Below, piece after piece: positions 1 to 7,579 of a DNA stretch of 21,573 nt. Within the stretch, counting starts at the first letter, position 1. Every line of letters starts with the position of its first letter. The DNA is taken from contig JBHIDQ010000013.1 in assembly GCA_046760155.1 (NCBI GenBank), positions 1 to 21,573 of the forward strand, read 5' to 3'. Below the pieces are notes generated by a model. It worked only from the letters and a program-made list of their open reading frames with translations. It did no database searches and was not told where the DNA came from. Both the position numbers and the translations under genes were made by a program. The stretch is from JBHIDQ01 sp046760155. Lineage in GTDB: Bacteria > Chloroflexota > Dehalococcoidia > Dehalococcoidales > RBG-16-60-22.

Positions 1-1102
1 TCAGGATAGTTCGGCGCCCGTTGTATCTTTCCACATCGTAGTGTGTCTCAATATTAACGTAGTTCGTCCTCCCGATAACTCTTTCCACCGGACATGAGGT
101 TATCTCACCGTTTTTGTAACATACCATCCTCCCGAAATTTCTCTTCATGATCAAATCAACCGCGGCAATGCCAAAATACCGCCCCATTCTCCGGTCGTAA
201 GCGCAGGGAGCGCCACCACGTTGCAGATGGCTTAGGACGATACTCCGTGTCTCGACCCCGGTGCTTTGGTTGATTTCATTAGCCAGAAAATCACCTATGC
301 CACCCAGCGTCTTATGGCCGAAGCTATCCGTCTCTGACCCTCTGACAAATTCTGAACCTCCAATTGGCTTAGCCCCTTCCGCGACGAGAACGATTTCGTA
401 CCGGTTGCCAGCTTGTCTCCCCTCCAGAAGCAGCTTATTCACCTTCTCGATTGAAAAATCACACTCCGGAATGAGTATGATATAAGCACCGCAGGATTCA
501 CCCCCTTCCAGAGCCAGCCAGCCAGTATGCCTGCCCATCGTCTCCACCACAAATATCCGGCGATGAGAACCAGCCGTGGTTCTTAGTCTATCAACTTCTT
601 CCGTGATAACATTTAAGGCGGTCTCAAATCCCAGCGTGTAATCAGTCTCCATAAGGTCATTATCAATGGTTTTCGGAATGCCAACAATATTGACGCCTTC
701 CTGGGCTAGTTTATAAGCCACGCCAAGCGTATCATCACCACCAATGGTTACCAGTGCGTCCAACCCAAGCTTTTCAATGTTATTTAAGACAATTTTTGAC
801 TGGTTATTCTTCGGGTTATAGGGATTGGTTCGTGATGTCCCCAGCATGGTACCACCGTACCTGTCCCAGGTTCTGACGATATCTTCATTGAGAGGCGTGA
901 TATAGTCTTGGATATTGAGCTTGGCATTTTCCACATACATTAGTCCCGCCCAACCGTTCTTGATGCCCAGGGTCTCGAACTGTACCCCTCTTTCCGATGC
1001 TAGTCGTTTATCCAGTGCGGACTTGACTACCCACTTAATCGCTGGGTTCAATCCGGCACAGTCTCCACCACCAGTTAGAATGCCGATTCTGCTCTTTTTC
1101 AT
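1..1102 (-). CDS. 6-phosphofructokinase, PPi-type residues (3' end cut by window edge)
   Basis: Phosphorylates fructose 6-phosphate to fructose 1,6-bisphosphate in glycolysis. I translated 367 codons from ATG at 1102; the frame is open to base 1, so the C-terminus lies outside. Visible motifs are the N-terminal ILTGGGDCAGLNP loop (res 8-20), GGDDT (121-125), PKTIDND (143-149, catalytic Asp), MGR (189-191) and LQRGG (293-297). ATP-dependent enzymes carry GGDG and GTIDND at the first two diagnostic positions; the Asp and Lys seen here are the combination known for pyrophosphate-dependent enzymes, which can run reversibly. Phosphoryl donor is therefore inferred as PPi. No Shine-Dalgarno precedes the ATG, and the promoter at 1119-1146 would give a leader of only about ten bases. 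It is divergent from the DUF4392 gene. Family assignment is very secure, donor assignment fairly so. Confidence 0.95.
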   Translation of the reverse strand, partial: MKKSRIGILTGGGDCAGLNPAIKWVVKSALDKRLASERGVQFETLGIKNGWAGLMYVENAKLNIQDYITPLNEDIVRTWDRYGGTMLGTSRTNPYNPKNNQSKIVLNNIEKLGLDALVTIGGDDTLGVAYKLAQEGVNIVGIPKTIDNDLMETDYTLGFETALNVITEEVDRLRTTAGSHRRIFVVETMGRHTGWLALEGGESCGAYIILIPECDFSIEKVNKLLLEGRQAGNRYEIVLVAEGAKPIGGSEFVRGSETDSFGHKTLGGIGDFLANEINQSTGVETRSIVLSHLQRGGAPCAYDRRMGRYFGIAAVDLIMKRNFGRMVCYKNGEITSCPVERVIGRTNYVNIETHYDVERYNGRRTIL

Positions 1103-1118
1103 GGTATCTAATATTTAG

Positions 1119-1146
1119 CTTATAAGATTAGCATTTTCCCTGTCAA
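1119..1146 (-). promoter_or_regulatory. Promoter of the phosphofructokinase gene
   Basis: Read on the minus strand: a perfect TTGACA -35 (1141-1146), a 16-base spacer and TATAAG as -10 (1119-1124). Transcription would begin near 1112, about ten bases before the ATG, so the mRNA has almost no leader and no room for a normal ribosome-binding site. Confidence 0.65.
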
Positions 1147-1217
1147 TAAAAACTCAGATAGCCGTCTCATTGAAGAAAGTGAGCTTGGGGGAAGCGTCTG
1201 GAAATTGTGCCCAACAA

Positions 1218-1226
1218 TGCTATAAT
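1218..1226 (+). promoter_or_regulatory. Extended -10 promoter of the DUF4392 operon
   Basis: TGC-TATAAT is a perfect extended -10 (TGnTATAAT); no good -35 is seen, as is usual for this class. Transcription would start near 1233. It lies inside the longest possible reading frame (GTG at 1207), which argues that the real start of the gene is the ATG at 1267. Confidence 0.5.
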
Positions 1227-1266
1227 GGTTCTTAACATACCGGAAAAGGCATACGGGGTAATTAGA

Positions 1267-2298
1267 ATGAAAAAAACCACCAAGCATGAAGAAACTGCCC
1301 GGAATATAGACCGGTTAGTGACCGTTGGCGCCGTCTGGGGCAGACGTCCTGATAGGTGGATTGTTCCCTTACTCTACGAAAGTGCTTCTAAGAAGCTTGA
1401 TGGTAGTCCGGTAAGCCTGGTAGCGGCACTGAGGCTGTTAGCCGAAATCAAAGCTGGCGATAGAGTGTTGTTGGTAGACCAATTTGCCTGGTATCCCAAT
1501 AGGCCCTATGGTGAGACTGATGGTCCGCTTGGTGTGGCCAGTTTGGCGAGAGCGGTTCGATTTGGGATAGGTGCGCTACCGGTGCTGGTGACTGGCCCCA
1601 ATGATATAGAGGTCGCTCGCTGCACTACTAAAGCAGCCGGCTTGAATGTTTTGAAATACAGCGTAGCTAAAGAAATAACCACTGCTGTTGCCGCGGAAGT
1701 AACCTTTCCTTGTGTAGATAAGGACGAGAGCAAGAAGATTGCATCTAATATGATGGACGAGTATGCACCAAAGGCAGTAATAGCCGTAGAGACGATAGGC
1801 CCCAATAAAAAGGGAGTCAAGCACTCGGGTGCTGGTTATGACGTAGAAGAAAAGGACAGGTTACCTGGTCTGGAGTATCTTTTTTATGAAGCCAACGCCA
1901 GAGGAACATTAACTATCGGGATTATTGATCGGGGGAACGAGCTGGGAAGCGGAACGATAGAAGAGGAGGTAAGAAGGATTGTCTCCTATGCGGATGTTTG
2001 TCAGTGCCCGTGCGGGGCTGGAAAAGCGTGTACAGTTAAGGCAGACATCGTTTTTCCGGCGGCTATCTCTAACTGGGGTGCTTATGCCATCACGGCTATG
2101 GTGGGGTACCTGCTCCAAAAACCCGAAATTCTTCAGGACGAAGATACCGAGCGCCGCATGCTGGAGGCATGTATCATGGCCGGCGCCATTGACGGGCCCG
2201 TAGGACGACCGGTCATGAGTGTAGATGGTGTTAATTTGAAAGCGCAACAAGGTTTTGTTAATCTGTTGCATGCTATCGTTGAAAACGCGCTTCTCTAA
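1267..2298 (+). CDS. D-glutamate cyclase-like protein (DUF4392 family)
   Basis: 343 residues. Motifs match the DUF4392/D-glutamate cyclase C-terminal family: GETDGP (res 82-87), ETIGPN (175-180), a GNELGSG glycine motif (223-229) and ISNWGAYA (267-274). The characterised vertebrate member (DGLUCY) converts D-glutamate to 5-oxo-D-proline; the substrate here is not shown. I chose the ATG at 1267 over the in-frame GTG at 1207 because an extended -10 promoter lies between them and the upstream 20 residues match nothing in the family. Unusual is a tight cysteine cluster CQCPCGAGKAC (Cys245, 247, 249, 255), which could bind a metal or Fe-S cluster. It is the first gene of a four-gene plus-strand run with gaps of 59 to 69 bases, the rest being NAD(P)-type dehydrogenases. 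Cytoplasmic; no signal peptide. Confidence 0.8.
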   Translation: MKKTTKHEETARNIDRLVTVGAVWGRRPDRWIVPLLYESASKKLDGSPVSLVAALRLLAEIKAGDRVLLVDQFAWYPNRPYGETDGPLGVASLARAVRFGIGALPVLVTGPNDIEVARCTTKAAGLNVLKYSVAKEITTAVAAEVTFPCVDKDESKKIASNMMDEYAPKAVIAVETIGPNKKGVKHSGAGYDVEEKDRLPGLEYLFYEANARGTLTIGIIDRGNELGSGTIEEEVRRIVSYADVCQCPCGAGKACTVKADIVFPAAISNWGAYAITAMVGYLLQKPEILQDEDTERRMLEACIMAGAIDGPVGRPVMSVDGVNLKAQQGFVNLLHAIVENALL

Positions 2299-2357
2299 GC
2301 ACAAATGACGCGGGAAAGCTATTAACTGAGTCAAACTTTATTCTAAAGGAGGAAATG

Positions 2358-3245
2358 ATGACAGCTCTCGGATTTATTGGGTTAGGGATAATGGGCAAGC
2401 CAATGGCGGGACATCTACTCGCTGCTGGCCATACCGTCCACATTTATGACGTACTCCCGGCGCCGGTCAAGGAGCTTGTGACTAAGGGAGCCATCGCCTG
2501 CCGCAGTAGCCAAGAAGTTGCTCAGAAATCCAGCATTATCTTCACCATGGTACCGGATACTCCGGATGTAAAGATGGTTCTGTTTGGCAAAGATGGTGTC
2601 GCCGAAGGTGTAAAGCCGGGCTCTATCGTCGTGGATATGAGCTCCGTTTCGCCAATTGCCACCAGAGAGTTCGCCGAAAAGCTGGCGGCGGTGGGGGTAA
2701 AGATGCTCGATGCCCCCGTTTCTGGTGGGCAAATTGGCGCCCAAAATGCTACGCTTTTAATCATGGTCGGCGGTGAGCCCGAAGTGTTTGCACAGATCAA
2801 ACCGTACTTTGCGCTTATGGGCAAGAACATATTTCTTATCGGTGGTAACGGGGCGGGACAGACTTGCAAGGTAGCCAACCAGATTGTAGTCGCGGTGACG
2901 ATTGCGGCGGTAGCCGAAGCTCTGGTTTTTGCGGCTAAGGCAGGCGTCGACCCGAAGAAAGTAAGGGAGGCACTCCTCTGTGGCTCGGCACAGAGCAAAG
3001 TTCTGGAGTTACATGGCCAACGAATGATTGAACGTAACTTTGTCCCTGGCTTTTACACCAGGTTGCTCCAAAAAGACGCGAATCTAGCTTTGCAGGCAGC
3101 GCGTAATCTGGGAATGAGCCTGCCCAACGTGGCCATTGCCCAGGAATTGCTTAACTCGGTTGTCGCCCACGGAGGTAGTGACATAGACCATTCTGCGATG
3201 GTGCTGGCGCTGGAAAACCTGGCCAACCAGACGGTCAGTGATTAA
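2358..3245 (+). CDS. NAD(P)-dependent beta-hydroxyacid dehydrogenase (GarR/HIBADH family)
   Basis: 295 residues, normal for the family. The Rossmann motif GLGIMG (res 8-13) opens the protein, followed by the substrate-binding DAPVSGG (118-124) and the catalytic Lys171 with Asn175 in GAGQTCKVANQ. These are the hallmarks of tartronate semialdehyde reductase and 3-hydroxyisobutyrate dehydrogenase, which oxidise or reduce a 3-hydroxy acid/semialdehyde pair. The exact substrate cannot be told. Two adjacent ATG codons are possible (2355, 2358); AAGGAGG at 2346-2352 sits only two bases from the first but five from the second, so 2358 is preferred. It follows the DUF4392 gene by 59 bases and precedes the SDR gene by 59, apparently in one transcript. 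Confidence 0.9.
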   Translation: MTALGFIGLGIMGKPMAGHLLAAGHTVHIYDVLPAPVKELVTKGAIACRSSQEVAQKSSIIFTMVPDTPDVKMVLFGKDGVAEGVKPGSIVVDMSSVSPIATREFAEKLAAVGVKMLDAPVSGGQIGAQNATLLIMVGGEPEVFAQIKPYFALMGKNIFLIGGNGAGQTCKVANQIVVAVTIAAVAEALVFAAKAGVDPKKVREALLCGSAQSKVLELHGQRMIERNFVPGFYTRLLQKDANLALQAARNLGMSLPNVAIAQELLNSVVAHGGSDIDHSAMVLALENLANQTVSD

Positions 3246-3304
3246 GTATTTGGTTAGTCACCTATCTCGCGAGAGTATCCATGCGAATATAAGGGGGGAT
3301 TAAA

Positions 3305-4153
3305 ATGTACCGTTTTCAAGGGAAAGTAGCTCTGGTCACTGGTGCGGCACGCCTGCGTGGCATTGGTCATTCCACTGCAATTCGTTTTGCTAGGGAAGGA
3401 GCGAACGTTGTCGTCAACGGGCGCTATCGACCGCCGGAGGAATTTCCTGAGGAGGAGAAACTTGAAGCCTGGAAAGGTTTGGACAGCGTGGTTGCCGAAA
3501 TTGAAGCGCAGGGTGTAAAGGGGCTGGGCATCACCGCTGATATCAGTGACCGGAAGCAAGTTCAGGATATGGTGGATAAGACCATTGCTGAGTTCGGACG
3601 TATCGATTTCTTGGTTGCCAATGCTGGAATCAACATCCGAAAGCCGTTTCTTGAATTCAGGGAGGAAGATTGGCATCAGGTTCTGGCGGTAAATCTCAGC
3701 GGGGTCTTTTTCTGCTGCCAAGCCGTAGCCAGAAAGATGGTCGAACAGGGTGAGGGTGGTGCCATTGTCAATGTTTCCTCACGAGCCGGCAAGATGGGTA
3801 TCGCCAATTACGCTGCTTACTGCGCCTCTAAGTTCGGAGTCAACGGGCTGACCCAGGTACTGGCCATAGAACTGGGCCCTCACAATATCAGAGTCAATGC
3901 GGTTTGTCCGGGAAGAACCATCACTAACATCGTCTTTGCCGACAAAGTATGGAAAGTGGCCCGTGATAAGGGAGTAGACATCATGGAAGCATCGAAAGAA
4001 GTCTACAGTGATTGGGTTCCGGTGACACCATTAAGGCGAGCTGCCCTGCCTGAAGAGATCGCCAATACGATTGTTTTCCTCTGTTCAGAAGAAGCTAGCT
4101 TTATTACTGGGCAATCCATCAACGTGAATGGTGGTCGCCTGACCGCACATTGA
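3305..4153 (+). CDS. Short-chain dehydrogenase/reductase (SDR)
   Basis: 282 residues, classical SDR. Cofactor motif TGAARLRGIG (res 12-21) has two extra residues compared with the usual TGxxxGxG. NAG is at 106-108, catalytic Ser159 (NVSSRAG) and Tyr172-x3-Lys176 (YCASK), all present with normal spacing. The C-terminus has the usual ITGQSINVNGG. It oxidises or reduces an alcohol/ketone with NAD(P); an insertion at about res 41-58 (PPEEFPEEEK region) may shape the substrate pocket. A GGGGGG-rich Shine-Dalgarno precedes the ATG. Third gene of the plus-strand run; together with the neighbouring hydroxyacid and hydroxyacyl dehydrogenases it suggests stepwise oxidation of a small hydroxylated substrate. 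Specific substrate unknown. Confidence 0.9.
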   Translation: MYRFQGKVALVTGAARLRGIGHSTAIRFAREGANVVVNGRYRPPEEFPEEEKLEAWKGLDSVVAEIEAQGVKGLGITADISDRKQVQDMVDKTIAEFGRIDFLVANAGINIRKPFLEFREEDWHQVLAVNLSGVFFCCQAVARKMVEQGEGGAIVNVSSRAGKMGIANYAAYCASKFGVNGLTQVLAIELGPHNIRVNAVCPGRTITNIVFADKVWKVARDKGVDIMEASKEVYSDWVPVTPLRRAALPEEIANTIVFLCSEEASFITGQSINVNGGRLTAH

Positions 4154-4222
4154 CATCAAGCGTTCCACTCCATCTAAAACAGGGGTTAATGTCTCCAGCA
4201 TAAAGGATAGAAAGGAGGCAGC

Positions 4223-5179
4223 ATGATTCACAATGTCACTATCGTTGGTGTTGGCTGGATGGGGAGAACCATTGCCCCGGCTTGCGCCCGGGGTGGTGGT
4301 AATGTGGTAATCCACGACTTAGCCGAAGCAATCCTGAAGCAGGCGACACAGGACGCAAAATCCGGCCTGGACTTCCTGAGGGAAAACGAGGTTATGACGG
4401 CAGATGAGGTGACCGCAATCATGTCCAGGATACGAGGTACCACCAAACTGGGTGATGCTCTCAAAGACGCTGACCTGGTAATCGAGGCTGTGCCTGAAAT
4501 ACTCGACGTAAAAAAGGAAGTTTTCCGTCAGATGGACCAAATCGCCCGACAGGAGACAATACTGGCGACAAATACCTCCACGCTCAGCATCTCGGCGATA
4601 GCCGAGGCTACCAGTAGGCCAGACCGGGTGGTAGGCCTGCACTGGTTCTATCCGGCATTCATTATGCCCGCCGTGGAGATAATTCGCGGCCGGAAGACCT
4701 CGGAACAGACGGTGAATACTGCCAAAGGCTTCATGGAAAGTATTAGAAAAGTGCCTCTGGTGTGTAAAGAAGCGCCCGGTTTCATCATCAACAGCATGTG
4801 GCTGGCACTCCTTAATACCGCCACCCGGCTTCTGGAGAACGGAGTGGCTACCGCTGAAGACATTGATAAAGGCATGCGACTGAACTTTGGACCCAGACTC
4901 CCCTTCTTCGGTCCACTGAAGCTTGATGATATCATCGCCACTAAAGAAACAGTGATGAGAGCTTTCGAGTACATGTATCAGGCAACGCACAGTGACCGAT
5001 ATCTTTGTCCTGAGCTACTGCGACAGATGGTGGCAAGGGGTGAATTTGGATTAGTTTCAGGGAAAGGCCATTATGACTACACCAAATTACCGCCCGGCGC
5101 TATGGCCCGGGAAAGGGATAGGATGGTAATCAAAATGCTGAAATCAATGGCCGAATGGGGCTATGGAGAATATATCTAG
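4223..5179 (+). CDS. 3-hydroxyacyl-CoA dehydrogenase-like NAD-dependent enzyme
   Basis: 318 residues. N-terminal Rossmann motif GVGWMG (res 9-14), then the complete 3-hydroxyacyl-CoA dehydrogenase catalytic set with correct spacing: Ser119 (NTSTL), His140 (GLHWFYPA), Glu152 and Asn190 (PGFIINSM). The family oxidises L-3-hydroxyacyl-CoA, 3-hydroxybutyryl-CoA, carnitine or L-gulonate. The usual HFFNP signature is HWFYP here, so a non-standard substrate is possible. A strong AAAGGAGG Shine-Dalgarno sits seven bases before the ATG. Last gene of the plus-strand cluster; it ends convergent with the alpha/beta hydrolase gene, and the 80-base gap shows no clear terminator. Confidence 0.88.
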   Translation: MIHNVTIVGVGWMGRTIAPACARGGGNVVIHDLAEAILKQATQDAKSGLDFLRENEVMTADEVTAIMSRIRGTTKLGDALKDADLVIEAVPEILDVKKEVFRQMDQIARQETILATNTSTLSISAIAEATSRPDRVVGLHWFYPAFIMPAVEIIRGRKTSEQTVNTAKGFMESIRKVPLVCKEAPGFIINSMWLALLNTATRLLENGVATAEDIDKGMRLNFGPRLPFFGPLKLDDIIATKETVMRAFEYMYQATHSDRYLCPELLRQMVARGEFGLVSGKGHYDYTKLPPGAMARERDRMVIKMLKSMAEWGYGEYI

Positions 5180-5259
5180 TGCCCAGGCGGACAAAATCAT
5201 TTTAGCTGGCATTCTCAATACAGACTACTACGGCACGAAATGATACCGTATGACGCAGT

Positions 5260-6093
5260 TTAACCAATTACCCATCTTCCTGCCTCGACGGCAGTCAGAA
5301 AATCGAGTAGTGCCCGGTTAAAGATGTCAGGGTCTTCCAGATTGATGGCATGACCAGACTGAGGTAGAACCAGCAAACCGGCACCGGGCAGGCTCTTTTT
5401 CATGATAAGTGCCGGGTCAAGGCACATCTCATCTTCATCACCGACCATAATCAGCACTGGTACCTTTAATTGTTTTAGCTTTGTCTCTAGCGCTGATATA
5501 GGTGGTCGTTTGATAATGGTCTCTCTGATTAGATGAACTGAACTCTTATCCGAATGCGTAGCCAGGTCGTCAACGAATTCCCGCCAGCCTCTTTGGTCCT
5601 TGCGTTGCAGCTGGATTCGGTTGGGCTCCTGTGCATAACGTTCCGCCAGTACTTTCCATCCTTTAGTTTCAATCTCCCTTGCCAAGCCCTCCAGTTTAGG
5701 TTCAAATATATCCCTTCCTGTGCTACCGGCACCGGCAGCGACAATAATTAAGGCTCTGGTCATTTCTGGATGGGTAATGCCGAAATTAAGGGCGATACTG
5801 CCACCCATAGAACAGCCACCCACATAGGCCTGTTCTATGTTGAGGTGGCGAAGGAGTTGGTACAGGTCCTCAACCAATATATCCTGAGAATAGTCGGAGG
5901 CGTTTTCCGGTACTTCTGAAGGAGGAAATCCCCGGTGGTTGTAGGTAATGACCTGATAGCGACGTGAGAAGAATCTGACCTGAGGCTCCCAGCTCTTACA
6001 GGTGCCGCCAAATTCATGGCTTAGTACTAAGGGAAACCCTCTCCCGGTTATTTCATAGTACAGGCTAACTCCATTTACCTTTACCTTAGGCAT
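5260..6093 (-). CDS. Alpha/beta hydrolase (enol-lactonase-like)
   Basis: 277 residues, the usual length for a single-domain alpha/beta hydrolase. The nucleophile elbow GCSMG places Ser95; the acid is likely in GDEDE (218-222) and the base is His248 in QSGHAINLEDP. HEFGG (26-30) forms the oxyanion-hole region. The layout resembles 3-oxoadipate enol-lactonase and related esterases; the substrate cannot be assigned. AAGGAGG lies five bases before the ATG. It follows the small membrane-protein gene by 49 bases on the same strand and is probably cotranscribed from the promoter at 6378-6406. No signal peptide, so cytoplasmic. It may act on esters or lactones related to the convergent dehydrogenase cluster, but that is only inference from position. 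Confidence 0.88.
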   Translation of the reverse strand: MPKVKVNGVSLYYEITGRGFPLVLSHEFGGTCKSWEPQVRFFSRRYQVITYNHRGFPPSEVPENASDYSQDILVEDLYQLLRHLNIEQAYVGGCSMGGSIALNFGITHPEMTRALIIVAAGAGSTGRDIFEPKLEGLAREIETKGWKVLAERYAQEPNRIQLQRKDQRGWREFVDDLATHSDKSSVHLIRETIIKRPPISALETKLKQLKVPVLIMVGDEDEMCLDPALIMKKSLPGAGLLVLPQSGHAINLEDPDIFNRALLDFLTAVEAGRWVIG

Positions 6094-6142
6094 CGTTCCT
6101 CCTTAAGCCGTGATTTACTCTGGAGTTGGTAACCTCTTCTTA

Positions 6143-6343
6143 TCATTCAAGTTCCGGTCCGGCAATGATAAGAATAATCAGAATGGCCAATCCTACGCTG
6201 GTAAATGTTCCATAAGTTAGCGCGCCTTGGATTAAATGAGGACTGTCCAGTGCAAAGTGAGTAAAGCTGAAAAAAAGTCCGATGCCACCAACGATGATTA
6301 ATAAGAGTCCAATAACTGTACTACCTATGGAAAATATGCCCAT
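6143..6343 (-). CDS. Small two-helix membrane protein, unknown function
   Basis: 66 residues with two strongly hydrophobic segments at about res 8-28 and 44-62, joined by a short polar loop (HFALDSPHLIQG), and a short acidic tail (PELE). The frame is open further upstream, but GAGGAGGGG lies just before the ATG at 6343 and gives this start. A good promoter (TTGACT, 17, TATACT) is about 35 bases upstream. It is the first gene ahead of the alpha/beta hydrolase. I do not recognise a family; only a membrane location is supported. Confidence 0.65.
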   Translation of the reverse strand: MGIFSIGSTVIGLLLIIVGGIGLFFSFTHFALDSPHLIQGALTYGTFTSVGLAILIILIIAGPELE

Positions 6344-6377
6344 CTTGCCCCTCCTCAAGCCTGTGGTATTTGAGCAA

Positions 6378-6406
6378 AGTATAGTGGGAACTGCCGGTAA
6401 AGTCAA
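6378..6406 (-). promoter_or_regulatory. Promoter of the membrane protein/hydrolase pair
   Basis: Minus strand: TTGACT (6401-6406), 17-base spacer, TATACT (6378-6383). The predicted start near 6371 gives a leader of about 28 bases containing the Shine-Dalgarno. Confidence 0.65.
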
Positions 6407-6490
6407 AGACGGGCCAATGAAGCTGAAGGCGGAAAGGCGCTCGGAGAAATTGGTTAAGCTGTGATTTTCTTAACCTTTTCACAATGGTAA

Positions 6491-6679
6491 TTAAAACGGG
6501 AATTTTGCCGACAGTCTTTGTTCCCATATATTTCGGACTTGAACATCAATGCAGAGTAATGTTTCATAAATACGAAACCAGATACAGCGGTGATAATATA
6601 CGCAATCGGAACATCCTTCACCTTTGCCGTCGATATGTTTTTTCTTTAATGGGCATTCTGGTGGCGGCTTTTTATCCAT
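6491..6679 (-). CDS. Small Cys-rich protein, putative metal binder
   Basis: 62 residues. The N-terminal half holds CPLKKKHIDG, then CSDCVYYHRC: four cysteines in a C-x(13)-C-x2-C-x5-C layout with two histidines nearby, suggesting a small zinc or Fe-S site. The C-terminal half is an amphipathic helix with aromatic residues. The frame is open to 6766, but GGGGGGTG lies directly before the ATG at 6679 and gives this start. It begins 22 bases after the HNH-type gene on the same strand, so the two are probably cotranscribed. Family not recognised. Confidence 0.5.
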   Translation of the reverse strand: MDKKPPPECPLKKKHIDGKGEGCSDCVYYHRCIWFRIYETLLCIDVQVRNIWEQRLSAKFPF

Positions 6680-6701
6680 GTTGCACCCCCCAAATCCCTC
6701 C

Positions 6702-7127
6702 TTAAGCCACGTTAAACAGGCCCTTCTTATGTCGGGCAAAGCCTTCATAGGCAGTCTTATATTCACTCACTATTTCGGCCGGCAGTTTGCGTATAAACTG
6801 CTTTGTCTCCGGGTCATAAGGCATGCTGAACACTCTCTTGGCATACAAATTATGCACTGCGCTATGGCAACCGAGGCACAATCCTACCGTGCTGGCATCG
6901 GTTATTTCCATCTGCCTGGTAACGTGCTCGGGAACTATATGGTGTACTATCAAAAAGCCACATCTGCTCTCGCCACCACAAGCCTCACAAATCTTGTTTC
7001 TCTTGGTCTCTTCCCCGGTACGCCCGGCATTTTTAGCCAGTTCTTCTCGGATTGCTGGTCGGGAAATGTTATCAATTCTAACCTTCCTCCCCGGAGATAG
7101 AGTGTCAGGATATGCCGTCGTGACCAT
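6702..7127 (-). CDS. HNH-type zinc-binding endonuclease-like protein
   Basis: 141 residues. The core is CEAC (Cys47, 50), VHHIVPEH (His62, His63, the HH of the HNH motif) and LCLGCHSAVH (Cys84, Cys87, His88, His92), which is the standard HNH fold with a structural four-Cys zinc site. HNH proteins are divalent-metal nucleases found in restriction, homing, phage packaging and repair; which role applies here cannot be told. The C-terminal part (res 104-137) is helical. I chose ATG at 7127, preceded by GGGGAGG, over a GTG at 7163. A Cys-rich small protein follows at 22 bases. A 9-bp inverted repeat (7154-7162, 7198-7206) sits upstream and may be an operator. No transposase or intron features are adjacent. 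Confidence 0.72.
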   Translation of the reverse strand: MVTTAYPDTLSPGRKVRIDNISRPAIREELAKNAGRTGEETKRNKICEACGGESRCGFLIVHHIVPEHVTRQMEITDASTVGLCLGCHSAVHNLYAKRVFSMPYDPETKQFIRKLPAEIVSEYKTAYEGFARHKKGLFNVA

Positions 7128-7153
7128 TGTTGTGTACCTCCCCCTGAGTATAA

Positions 7154-7206
7154 TACTAGTCACTTGGCCAGATACACATCCATCTTTAGTAACATCTTGA
7201 CTAGTA
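7154..7206. repeat. Inverted repeat TACTAGTCA / TGACTAGTA upstream of HNH gene
   Basis: TACTAGTCA at 7154-7162 is matched perfectly by TGACTAGTA at 7198-7206, with a 35-base spacer. Each arm contains the palindrome ACTAGT. The left arm adjoins a possible minus-strand -10 (TATACT, 7147-7152), so binding there could control the HNH gene. Function is inferred. Confidence 0.5.
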
Positions 7207-7440
7207 CTTTCGTCTAAAACCTTGGCTAAAAAGCTTAGGCTAGTCCAAATGTGGAAAAATTAAATTATATTTAACCTCTTTGGGCGTGCGGAATATAAGG
7301 TAACACTGCGTCATTTTGTTTAATCGCCCAATGAAGATTTGCCAATGTTGCGAAAACCTGCTCGCGAAATTTCGGGTTTACAAGTCGTTATGTCAAAACC
7401 TGGGGTTGCCATCCTTTTGAAGTTATAATGGACAGCTTGC
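7207..7440. other. Non-coding stretch between divergent genes
   Basis: Part of the 452-base gap between the HNH gene and the zinc-ribbon gene. I see no supported reading frame and no RNA gene. It has a CGAAATTTCG palindrome near 7365 and an isolated TATAAT (7424-7429) with no matching -35. Confidence 0.4.
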
Positions 7441-7469
7441 TTGCAAATTAAAAACAGTTGTGGTACAAT
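7441..7469 (+). promoter_or_regulatory. Promoter of the zinc-ribbon protein gene
   Basis: TTGCAA (7441-7446), 17-base spacer, TACAAT (7464-7469). Transcription near 7476 would give a leader of about 104 bases before the ATG at 7580, long enough for post-transcriptional control. Confidence 0.6.
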
Positions 7470-7579
7470 AACAGTTGGTTATAAGTATTGGTTGTCAGAT
7501 ATCAGGTTGAACTTCACAGTTTTCCTCATATATTGGGTGACCGAACTCTAACCAAATAAATAAGAGAGGAGGTCATCCA

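Noticed and set aside
2522..2998. 158-codon minus-strand frame within the hydroxyacid dehydrogenase gene
   Set aside because: Ala/Ser/Thr-rich shadow of a conserved gene.
4319..4990. 223-codon minus-strand frame opposite the hydroxyacyl-CoA dehydrogenase gene
   Set aside because: The plus strand has a complete catalytic set; the opposite frame has no recognisable motif or ribosome-binding site.
6624..7200. Overlapping plus-strand frames across the HNH and Cys-rich genes
   Set aside because: The minus strand has the HNH motif and Shine-Dalgarno sites; the plus frames have neither.
7424..7429. Isolated TATAAT upstream of the zinc-ribbon gene
   Set aside because: No -35 at a suitable distance; the TTGCAA/TACAAT pair just downstream fits better.
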